Below are positions 1 to 10,300 of a stretch of DNA of 64,000 nt, piece after piece. The DNA is from Nematostella vectensis (Eukaryota; Cnidaria; Anthozoa; Actiniaria; Edwardsiidae), in contig NC_064035.1 in the NCBI RefSeq assembly GCF_932526225.1, positions 19,891,969 to 19,955,968 on the forward strand. Direction: 5' to 3'. The notes below the pieces were generated by a model. The model made no database searches. It was not told the origin of the DNA and worked only from the letters and a program-made list of their open reading frames with translations. Position 1 is the stretch's first letter. Each line of letters starts with the position of its first letter. The translations under genes and the position numbers were made by a program.

Positions 1-2440
1 CTGTGTAACCCCTCCCCCTCCATCACTCAACCCTGTGTAACCCCTCCCCCTTCATCACTCAACCCTGTGTAACCCTTCCCCCTTCATCACTCAACCCTGT
101 GTAACCCTTCCCCCTTCATCACTCAACCCTGTGTAACCCCTCCCCCTTCATCACTCAACCCTGTGTAACCCCTCCCCCTTCATCACTCAAGCCTGTGTAA
201 CACCTCCCCCTTCATCACCCAACCCTGTGTAACACCTCCCCCTCCATCACACAACCCTGTGTAACCCCTCCCCCTTCATCACTCAACCCTGTGTAACACC
301 TCCCCCTTCATCACTCAACCCTGTGTAACCCCTCCCCCTTCATCACTCAACCCTGTGTAACCCCTCCCCCTTCATCACTCAACCCTGTGTAACCCCTCCC
401 CCTTCATCACTCAACCCTGTGTAACCCCCCCCCCTTCATCACTCAACCCTGTGTATCCCCTCCCCCTTCATCACTCAACCCTGTGTAACCCTTCCCCCTT
501 TATCACTCAACCCTGTGTAACCCTTCCCCCTTCATCACTCAACCCTGTGTAACCCCTCCCCCTTCATCACTCAACCCTGTGTAACCCCTCCCCCTTCATC
601 ACTCAACCCTGTGTAGCCCCTCCCCCTTCATCACTAAACCCTGTCTTACCCCTCCCCCATCATTACTCAACCCTGTGTAACCCCTCCCCCTTCATCACTC
701 AACCCTGTGTAACCCCTCCCCCTTCATCACTCAACCCTGTGTAACCCCTCCCCCTTCATCACTCAACCCTGTGTAACCCCTCCCCCTTCATCACTCAACC
801 CTGTGTAACCCCTCCCCCTTCATCACTCAACCCTGTGTAGCCCCTCCCCCTTCATCACTAAACCCTGTCTTACCCCTCCCCCATCATTACTCAACCCTGT
901 GTAACCCCTCCCCCTTCATCACTCAACCCTGTGTAACCCCTCCCCCTTCATCACTCAACCCTGTGTAACCCCTCCCCCTTCATCACTCAACCCTGTGTAA
1001 CCCCTCCCCCTTCATCACTCAACCCTGTGTAACCCTTCCCCCTTCATCACTCAACCCTGTGTAACATCTCCCCCTTCATCACTCAACCCTGTGTAACATC
1101 TCTCCCTTCATCACTCAACCCTGTGTAACCCCTCCTCCTTCATCACTCAACCCTGTGTAACCCCTCCCCCTTCATCACTCAACCCTGTGTAACCCCTCCC
1201 CCTTCATCACTCAACCCTGTGTAACATCTCTCCCTTCATCACTCAACCCTGTGTAACCCCTCCTCCTTCATCACTCAACCCTGTGTAACCCCTCCCCCGC
1301 GTCACTCAACCCTGTGTAACACCTCCCCCTTCATCACTCAACCCTGTGTAACCCTTTCCCCTTCATCACTCAACCCTGTGTAACCCCTCCCCCTTCATCA
1401 CTCAACCCTGTGTAACCCCTCCCCCTTCATCACTCAACCCTGTGTAACCCCTCCCCCTTCATCACTCAACCCTGTGTAACCCCTCCCCCGCGTCACTCAA
1501 CCCTGTGTAACCCCTCCCCCGCGTCACTCAACCCTGTGTAACCCTTCCCCCTTCATCACTCAACCCTGTGTAACCCCTCCCCCGCGTCACTCAACCCTGT
1601 GTAACCCCTCCCCCGCGTCACTCAACCCTGTGTAACCCCTCCCCCGCGTCACTCAACCCTGTGTAACCCTTCCCCCTTCATCACTCAACCCTGTGTAACC
1701 CCTCCCCCGCGTCACTCAACCCTGTGTAACCCTTTCCCCTTCATCACTCAACCCTGTGTAACCCCTCCTCCTTCATCACTCAACCCTGTGTAACCCTTCC
1801 CCCTTTATCACTCAACCCTGTGTATCCCCTCCCCCTTCATCACTCAACCCTGTGTAACCCTTCCCCCTTTATCACTCAACCCTGTGAATCCCCTCCCCCT
1901 TCATCACTCAACCCTGTGTAACCCCTCCCCCTTCATCACTCAACCCTGTGTAACCCCTCCCCCTTCATTACCCAACCCTGTGTAACCCCTCCCCCTTCAT
2001 CACTCAACCCTGTGTAACCCCTCCCCCGCGTCACTCAACCCTGTGTAACCCTTTCCCCTTCATCACTCAACCCTGTGTAACCCCTCCCCCTTCATCACTC
2101 AAGCCTGTGTAACACCTCCCCCTTCATCACTCAGCCCTGTGTAACATCTCCCCCTTCATCACTCAACCCTGTGTAACTCCTCCCCCTTCATCACTCAACC
2201 CTGTGTAACACCTCCCCCTTCATCACTCAACCCTGTGTAACACCTCCCCCTTCATCACTCAACCCTGTGTAACATCTCCCCCTTCATCACTCAACCCTGT
2301 CTTACCCCTCCCCCATCATTACTCAACCCTGTGTAACCCCTCCCCCTTCATCACTCAACCCTGTGTGACACCTCCCCCGCGTCACTCAACCCTGTGTAAC
2401 CCCTTCTCCGCGTCACTCAACCTTGTGTTACCCTGTGTTA
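1..2440. repeat. 32-bp minisatellite, about 75 copies
   Basis: Uninterrupted tandem array starting at the window edge, so its true length is unknown. The unit is 32 bp and reads CTGTGTAACC then a C-rich core then TTCATCACTCAACC. Variants carry CGCGTCACTC in place of TTCATCACTC and are grouped in the middle of the array (about 1290-1730), and a CCCATCATTACT variant recurs three times, so local blocks have been re-amplified. Seen from the minus strand it begins next to the splice donor of the small secreted gene at 2815-3474, so it probably lies in that gene's intron. Confidence 0.98.
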
Positions 2441-2814
2441 ATCTTCTATAACAAAAACCTTTCCACACACAATATGTTTCTAAAAATAAATAGCCCCCCG
2501 GAAAACAAGTACGTGTCTGATTCATTTCGAATAAGACAAAACAAAATGCCTTAAGATTACGGTACGTATTCTTTTTCCGTTCTTTATTTCCCAAAGCATT
2601 ATTGGCCTACATATCGATGTAAATTATTGTTTGCAAGGTACCAATAAATAAACTTTGTTGTTGTTGTTGCTACCTGGACCCCTTCCCCACATCACTCAAC
2701 TCTGTGTTTCCCCCGATCCCTCCCCCCCAAGTTACTCAATCCTCTTTCTTCCTACCACTTTCCCCGTTTCACTCAACCCTGTGTTTAACCTACCCCTCCC
2801 ACCGCGTTTCTTAC
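2441..2814. other. Non-repetitive flank with degenerate repeat copies
   Basis: No gene is supported here. 2680-2810 holds diverged copies of the 32-bp unit (ACTCAACCCTGTGTTTAACC and similar), showing that the array once reached the donor site at 2814. 2655-2670 is a short (TTG)n run. On the minus strand this would be intron sequence of the adjacent secreted gene. Confidence 0.6.
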
Positions 2815-3474
2815 CCTCGTGACGCGGCACATAGTACCCATGGCGGAAGTGCAGTCCAGTATGGTATCCATGGAAACCATGATGGGGGAGAAATATCTGA
2901 TTATCGGCGTCAGCTGGGGGTAAGTATGGACCGCGTAGGTTTGAGGTAGTGACCGGTGGAACTGCGATTATGGCCTGCTTTTTAGTGGCGGTGTAGGCGG
3001 GGTTGTTGCTCACACCGGCGAACTGCTTGGGATGGGCGATAGGGGCTAGAAAACGGCAGAAGGCGGGCCAGGAGTCATAACACGTTTTCAACAAAAAAGC
3101 GGGGTTTCCAGTAGAAGCGACTAAAATCTAGATCGTACAAAAAACATGCCTTTTTCTAGCACTTTTGAATACACCGAGAGGACTTCTTTCCAAGCTCTTT
3201 ATCTGGTAAAATCCCCTTAAGAGTAATGCATACTGAAACGTTATACAGCATACCATGCTTTTTAGAAACATGTTAATTTTTGTCATTTTTTTTACAGCTT
3301 TTTTTCTTGTTTACAGAGTAAATAATGAACCTTGGCGTATTTTTTCAGAGGGCGGAAGATTATTATCATTTCCCTTTAAAAACCGTAAAGCTTACCTCCA
3401 TAATGCGGCCTACAAAGTACTTCATCGCCCACGGCAATCAGCGAGTACAGTAGGAACAGTGCACGGCGAGACAT
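2815..3474 (-). CDS. Putative small secreted protein, 5' part (two exons)
   Basis: Not recognised as a known family. Exon 1 (3474-3396) starts with ATG and encodes a short signal-peptide-like stretch (MSRRALFLLYSLIAVG, probable cleavage near the Cys at residue 21). It ends with GGAG|gtaag in phase 1. Exon 2 (3045-2815) follows a tttctag acceptor, keeps the frame, and ends at GAGG|gtaaga, again phase 1. The roughly 103 residues read so far are proline-, histidine- and tyrosine-rich toward the end (HHGFHGYHTGLHFRHGYY), a composition seen in secreted or matrix proteins. The next exon would lie beyond the 32-bp minisatellite, outside the window or unrecognised. If the donor at 2814 is not used, the frame stays open to 2732. 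Frame agreement across the junction, signal peptide and splice sites are the support; no homology is claimed. Confidence 0.5.
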
Positions 3475-3720
3475 CACGATCGCTTTGGACGGGCGACTTG
3501 GCTCTTCTTCAAACAGTAAGGCTATGATTTTGTTTACTAGATGTAGGGTATGCCCTTAAAGGAATAATAGTCCACCAGCAAAAAATATTATAAACAATTG
3601 CGAATGTTTATATGAGATCACGTTGGTAGTACAGTAAGCACTGAATATTCCCGGACGCGAGGGATGTTGAGGTCTCGAGGCAGGTGGAATGCCATGTGCG
3701 AATATCGAGAAGAGAGGTTA
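3475..3720. other. Intergenic, upstream of secreted gene
   Basis: Probable promoter side of the minus-strand gene at 2815-3474. No clear core element, RNA gene or ORF is seen. Confidence 0.4.
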
Positions 3721-4868
3721 TTGATCTTCATAACTCCCTTATTCACATGATCGGCTTTTGGTTCACCTTCGGTCTTCATATCTCTCAACCATTTTTTATA
3801 TATTTTAATTTTTACAGTTTTAATTTGTCAAAACATAAACAGCAATTTTTCCCGTTTCTCCCGGTTTCCAGTCTAAGAACCTCCTACCCCCTACACACAC
3901 AGTAAAGGCACGTTACCACATCACGCTAATCACACTACCACATCACGTTACATGCTGTGAGATTGGTAAGAGCAATCTAGAATTCTTACTTCTGCCTATG
4001 TTAGTTCTCCTTTGCGAGTAACTAGGTTTGCACTTGCTTCGAGTGCGAGCGACGCTAGCCTTGCGTGTGTTTTAATTCGAGTGATTCGCTAGCCTTGCGT
4101 GTGTTTCAATACGAGTGATTCGCTAGCCTTGCGTGTGTTTCAATACGAGTGATTCGCTAGCCTTGCGTGTGTTTCGATACGAGTGATTCGCTAGCCTTGC
4201 GTGTGTTTCAATACGAGTGATTCGCTAGCCTTGCGTGTGTTTCGATACGAGTGATTCGCTAGCCTTGCGTGTGTTTCAATACGAGTCTTCGCTATTTCGC
4301 GTGTGTTTCAATACAAGTGATTCGCTAGCCTTGGGTGTGTGTTAAGACGAGGGATTCGCTAACCTTGCGTGTGTTTCGATACGAGTGATTCGCTAGCTTT
4401 GCGTGTGTTTCAATACGAGTGATTCGCTAGCCTCGCGTGTGTTTCGATACGAGTGACTCACTAGCCTTACGTGTGTTTCAATACGAGTTACTCGCTAGCC
4501 TTAGATGAGTTCAATACGATTGACTCGCTAGCCTTGCGTGTGCTTCAAAACAAGTGACTCGCTAGCCCTACGTGTGTTTCAATACGAGTGACTCGCCAGC
4601 CTTGCGTGTATTTCAATACGAGTGACTCGCCAGCCTTGCGTGTGTTTCAATACGAGTGACTCGCTAGCCTTGCGTGTGTTTCAATACGAGTGATTCGCTA
4701 GCCTTGCGTGTTTCGATATGAATGATTCGCCAGCCTTGCGTGTGTTTTAATACGAGTGATTCGCTAGCCTTGCGTGTGTTTCAATACGAGTGATTCGCTA
4801 GCCTTGCGTGTGTTTCAATACGAGTGATTCGCTAGCCTTGCATGTGTTTCAATACGAGTGATTCGCTA
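3721..4868. repeat. Segmental duplication copy 1 with 34-bp minisatellite
   Basis: Begins TTGATCTTCATAACTCCC with about 327 bp of unique sequence, then an array of a 34-bp unit (GCCTTGCGTGTGTTTCAATA, then CGAGTGATTCGCTA). The whole block, unique part plus array, is repeated directly at 4869-6288. This copy is 1148 bp. Confidence 0.95.
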
Positions 4869-6288
4869 TTGATCTTCATAACTCCCTTATTCACATGATC
4901 GGCTTTTGGTTCACCTTCGGACTTCATATCTCTCAACCATTTTTTATATATTTTAATTTTTACAGTTTTAATTTGTCAAAACATAAACATCAATTTTTCC
5001 CGTTTCTCCCGGTTTCCAGTCTAAGAACCTCCTACCCCCTACACACACAGTAAAGGCACGTTACCACATCACGCTAATCACACTACCACATCACGTTACA
5101 TGCTGTGAGATTGGTAAGAGCAATCTAGAATTCTTACTTCTGCCTATGTTAGTTCTCCTTTGCGAGTAACTAGGTTTGCACTTGCTTCGAGTGCGAGCGA
5201 CGCTAGCCTTGCGTGTGTTTCAATTCGAGTGATTCGCTAGCCTTGCGTGTGTTTCAATACGAGTGATTCGCTAGCTTTGCGTGTGTTTCAATACGAGTGA
5301 TTCGCTAGCCTTGCGTGTGTTTCGATACGAGTGATTCGCTAGCCTTGCGTGTGTTTCAATACGAGTGATTCGCTAGCCTTGCGTGTGTTTCGATACGAGT
5401 GATTCGCTAGCCTTGCGTGTGTTTCAATACGAGTGATTCGCTAGCCTTGCGTGTTTCGATGCGAGTGATTCGCTATCCTTGCGTGTGTTTTGATACGAGT
5501 GATTCGCTAGCCTTGAGTGTGTTTCAATACGAGTGATTCGCTAGCCTTGCGTGTGTTTCAATACGAGTGATTCGCTAGCCTTGCGTGTGTTTTAATACGA
5601 GTGATTCGCTAGCCTTGCGTGTGTTTCAATACAAGTGATTCGCTAGCCTTGCGTGTTTTTTAATACGAGTGATTCGCTAGCCTTGCGTGTGTTTCGATAC
5701 GAGTGATTCGCTAGCCTTGCGTGTGTTTCAATACAAGTGATTCGCTAGCCTTGGGTGTGTGTTAAGACGAGTGATTCGCTAACCTTGCGTGTGTTTCGAT
5801 ACGAGTGATTCGCTAGCTTTGCGTGTGTTTCAATACGAGTGATTCGCTAGCCTCGCGTGTGTTTCGATACGAGTGATTCACTAGCCTTACGTGTGTTTCA
5901 ATACGAGTTACTCGCTAGCCTTAGATGAGTTCAATACGACTGACTCGCTAGCCTTGCGTGTGCTTCAAAACAAGTGACTCGCTAGCCCTACGTGTGTTTC
6001 AATACGAGTGACTCGCCAGCCTTGCGTGTGTTTCAATACGAGTGACTCGCCAGCCTTGCGTGTGTTTCAATACGAGTGACTCGCTAGCCTTGCGTGTGTT
6101 TCAATACGAGTGATTCGCTAGCCTTGCGTGTTTCGATACGAATGATTCGCCAGCCTTGCGTGTGTTTTAATACGAGTGATTCGCTAGCCTTGCGTGTGTT
6201 TCAATACGAGTGATTCGCTAGCCTTGCGTGTGTTTCAATACGAGTGATTCGCTAGCCTTGCATGTGTTTCAATACGAGTGATTCGCTA
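4869..6288. repeat. Segmental duplication copy 2 with 34-bp minisatellite
   Basis: Direct tandem copy of 3721-4868, nearly identical in the 327-bp unique part and sharing array variants in the same order (for example the TTAGATGAGTTCAATACGA variant). It is 1420 bp, 272 bp longer than copy 1, which equals eight 34-bp units. The array continues without the unique block to about 6700. Confidence 0.95.
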
Positions 6289-6700
6289 GCCTTGCGTGTG
6301 TTTCAGTACGAGTGATTTGCTAGCCATACGTGTTTCGACACGAGTGATTCGCTAGCCTTGCTTGTGTTTCAATGCGAGTGATTCGCTAGCCTTGTGTGTG
6401 TTTCAATGCGAGTGATTCGCTAGCCTTGCGTGTGTTTCAATACAAGTGATTCGCTAGCCTTGCGTGTTTCAATACGAGTGATTCGCTAGCCATACGTTTT
6501 TCGATACGAGTGATTCACTAGCCTTGCGTGTATTTCAATACGAGTCATTCGCTAGCCTTGCGTGTATTTCGATACGAGTGATTCGCTAGCCTTGCGTGTG
6601 TTTCGATACGAGTGATTCGCTAGCCTTGCGTGTATTTCGATACGAGTGATTCGCTAGCCTTGCGTGTATTTCGATACGAGTGATTCGCTAGCCTTGCGAT
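6289..6700. repeat. 34-bp minisatellite, distal part
   Basis: About 12 further copies of the same 34-bp unit, ending where the 76-bp array begins; the last unit shares the GCTAGCCTTGCG motif with the neighbouring 76-bp unit (GTTAGCCTTGCG), so the two arrays may have a common edge. Confidence 0.9.
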
Positions 6701-7375
6701 TGTTTCACAGGGAGTAAGGGAAAATATACTGACGGGTTGCCTGTGTCTTACAGTTGTTGTTCTTGTTAGCCATGCGAATGCTTAACAGGGAGTAACGGGA
6801 AATATGCCGACGGGTTGCCTGTGTCGTAGTTGCTGTTCTTGTTAGCCTTGCGAATGCTTAACAGGTGGTAACGTGAAATATGCCGACGGGTTGCCTGTGT
6901 CGTAGTTGCTGTTCTTGTTAGCCTTGCGAATGCTTAACAGGGAGTAAGGTGAAATATGCCGACGGGTTGCCTGTGTCGTAGTTGCTGTTCTTGTTAGCCT
7001 TGCGAATGCTTAAGAGAGAGTAACGGGAAATATACCGACGGGTTGCCTGTGTCGTAGTTGCTGTTCTTGTTAGCCTTGGGAATGCTTAAAACAGGGAGTA
7101 ACGGGAAATATACCGACGGGTTGCCTGTGTCGTAGTTGCTGTTCTTGTTAGCCTTGGGAATGCTTAACAGGGAGTAACGGGAAATATACCGACGGGTTGC
7201 CTGTGTCGTAGTTGCTGTTCTTGTTAGCCTTGGGAATGCTTAAGAGGGAGTAACGGGAAATATACCGACGGGTTGCCTGTGTCGTAGTTGCTGTTCTTGT
7301 TAGCCTTGCGAATGCTTAACAGGGAGTAACGGGAAATATACCGACGGGTTGCCTGTGTCGTAGTTGTTGTTCTTG
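6700..7375. repeat. 76-bp tandem array, about 9 copies
   Basis: Unit contains AATGCTTAACAGGGAGTAAC, GGGAAATATACCGACGGG and TTGCCTGTGTCGTAGTTGCT. On the minus strand the first unit is the coding 3' end plus stop codon of the secreted gene's exon 3 (7502-7300). Later units repeat that coding end downstream of the stop; 76 is not a multiple of 3, so they are not an in-frame extension. Confidence 0.93.
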
Positions 7376-10300
7376 TTCAGTAGTCGTATCGCTGGCCCTG
7401 TGAGGTACGTCTGGCTGTTCTCCGTCACCGTAGTCTCGTAAGGTGTCCCACTACTTGCCGTCAGCACGGGAACGTGCACGACTTCGTACTTCGGACGGAG
7501 ACCTGGCAACCAATAAAACACCAGAACCAGGTAAATAGGCCATACATGCGCCTCGTCTTTCCCCTCCCATTACTATACCGTAATATATACGGTAAAGCCT
7601 CCCATAGCTATACCGCTAGACCCTCCCATGGCTATACCGTAATATATACGATAAAGCTATCAATGTCCCTCCCATGCTATACCGCTAGACCCTCCCATGG
7701 CTATACCTTAATATATACGTTAAAGCTATCAATGTCCCTCCCATGCTATACCGCTAGACCCTCCTATGGCTATACCTTAATATATACGTTAAAGCTGTCA
7801 ATGCCCCTCCCATGCTATACCGCTAGACCCTCCTATGGCTATACCTTAATATATACGGTAAAGCTATCAATGTCCCTTCCATGCTATACCGCTAAACCCT
7901 TCCATAACTTTACCATAATATATACGGTAAAGCTATCGTGTCCCTCCAATAGTTATACCGCTAGGACGAGAGGGTCTATGTGTAATATATACGGTAAAGC
8001 TATCGAGAGCCTCCCATAGTTATACCGATAAGGCGAGAAGAGAACAGTTTCAGTTTCAGTTTCAGTTTATTTGCTCGGTAAAGCTAGGTTGCTAAATACC
8101 AAGATTATAAATATACATAAATATGTATCAATTCAGTATGAATATGATATTAAATAAATGACATGATGTGAATTGGAAAAAAAATACATAGGTCTAGGGA
8201 ATTAATGCCTTAAAGGAAGCAACACTTTTTGCATTCACTGTGTAGCTTGGCAAACTGTTCCACTGTGGAACAGTGCGTGGAAAAAACGAAAACTTATAAA
8301 TATCGGTTCTGGGGGACAGAACATCTAGTTTTTGGTCATGATTCCTTCTAGTTATGGTTGTAGAAAATGAAACATAATCTTCTGCCTTAATGGCAACTAA
8401 ATTATTCACAATTTTGTACATTAATGCTAATCTTGCGATTTTCCTATCATTAGAGAGTTCCCTCCATTGCAACTTGGCCAACATCTCAGTGACACTGCTG
8501 AGTCTAGAGTAGTCTCTGAGAGTAAAACGTGCTGCACGCCTTTAGATCATTTCAAGTTTGTTTGTGTTCTTACTGGTGTGAGGGTCCCACACGCTAGCAG
8601 AATAATTTATCATAGGTTTTACGATAGCAATATACGCGCGCGCCTTGACATCGCTGGAACAATTGTGTAGGTTCCTACGTAGGAGATTTAAAGTGCGAGT
8701 AGCCTTCAGGGAGACTGTCTACATGACAGTTCCAGCGTAGGTCGTTTGAGAGGGTTACTCCAAGATATGGGCGGGTAGTCCTTTGCCTCCAGGCGGGTTC
8801 CATATAAGAAATAATCAGCAGGGGCTGGTGAATTCTTCTTCCTTGAGATATGCAAGACACAACATTTGGAGGGATTGAAGTTTAGTTTCCATGCACGAGA
8901 CCAGTCTGCAAGGTGGTCTAAATACGACTGTAGGGATGCGCAAGACTCCGAAGAGATAAGTTGGAAATAAAGCGCACAGTCATCAGCAAAAAGGCGGATG
9001 TTACCAGTTATGCCTTCAGGGAGGTCATTTATAAACAAAAGAAACAGCAGTGGCCCAACAACAGACCCTTGGGGAACACCGGATGTGACATCACATGATG
9101 GGGATATTTCACCGTCTACTAGCACTGCCTGGGTTCTGTTCGAGAGAAGGTCCTCAAGCCAGAGATAAACTTGACCATCAATCCTGTAAAGTTGGAGTTT
9201 AACCAGGAGTCTGTCGTGAGAAACGGAGTCGAAGGCCTTAGAAAAGTCTAGTAGAATGAGGTCAGTGTCAAGTTTTTTGTCGGAAGCCTGTGCCAGATCA
9301 TTAATAGTTACAAGTAACTGGGTCTCTCAGGAGAATCTTTCACGAAAACCATGTTGAAAAGGTGAGAGCAGGTTGTGTCGGGATAGGTGGTCCATAATGT
9401 GCTTTGAAACAATGTGCTCAAGGAGTTTACAGGAGATACAAGTCAGGGATATAGGCCTATAATTTCCCGGAATCTCGCCTGAGTCCTTCTTATGGATTGG
9501 GGTTACAAAGGCATGCCTCCAGTCATCTGGGATGTCTCCCGTGTCCAGAGACTGTTGAAAAATCTCCCGTAAGACAACAGAAACCTCAGTTGGTGCTAGT
9601 TTCAGGATCCGTGCAGATACTTTGTCTGGCCCACATGCCTTATTTGGTTTCAACTTATCAATAAGCTTGATAGCACCGTTAACAGTCACAGTTATATTCC
9701 CAAGGGGAGTGATGTTATCCTTGGGAGGTAGATTTGGAGAAGCATTATCTGGTGAATCCCTACAAAACACAGACTTGAAGTAGTTGTTAAGAGCTTCTGC
9801 CTTGGCCTTAGATTCTGAGACGATAACGTTGTTGACTTTCAGTGCAGGGATACCAACACTATCTTGGCGTTTGGACTTGATGTAGTTCCAAAACCTTTTA
9901 GGCTTAGTATGGATGTTCTCGTCTAGCAGCCCAGATACATAGTTATTTCTTGTCTTGTTTATAGCCTGGGTTGTGACCTTCCTGTGTTTACGGTATGCTG
10001 ACCAAGCCTGTGGTGTATTGACTTTCTTTGCAAGTTTGAAGAGGCGCTGCTTCTTCCGTGTAAGGCGCCTTAAGGTTCTGTCAAACCATGGATTTTTCTG
10101 CTGGGGCTTTACCAATTTTACAGGATAGTGCTTTCTGGCCAGGGCCAGAATTGTGGTCTTGAACACCTGCCAATTCTGTTGAACAGTACGATGGGAGCAA
10201 TCCTGTAAAAAGGATGCAGAAAACGTTTTCATATCCCGAGTAAAATCTAGTAAGTTGCCCTTGTTAAAGTCAAAGACTTTTCTTTTCTGAGAATAACCAT

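Noticed and set aside
1-2440. CRISPR-like regular direct repeats
   Set aside because: No unique spacers between units; a plain tandem array in a eukaryotic genome.
2704-2949. 81-codon plus-strand ORF
   Set aside because: Antisense of exon 2 of the small secreted gene, starting in degenerate minisatellite.
7474-8019. 181-codon ORF with YTARPSHGYT repeats
   Set aside because: Encoded by the 69-bp minisatellite, no start context or splice support.
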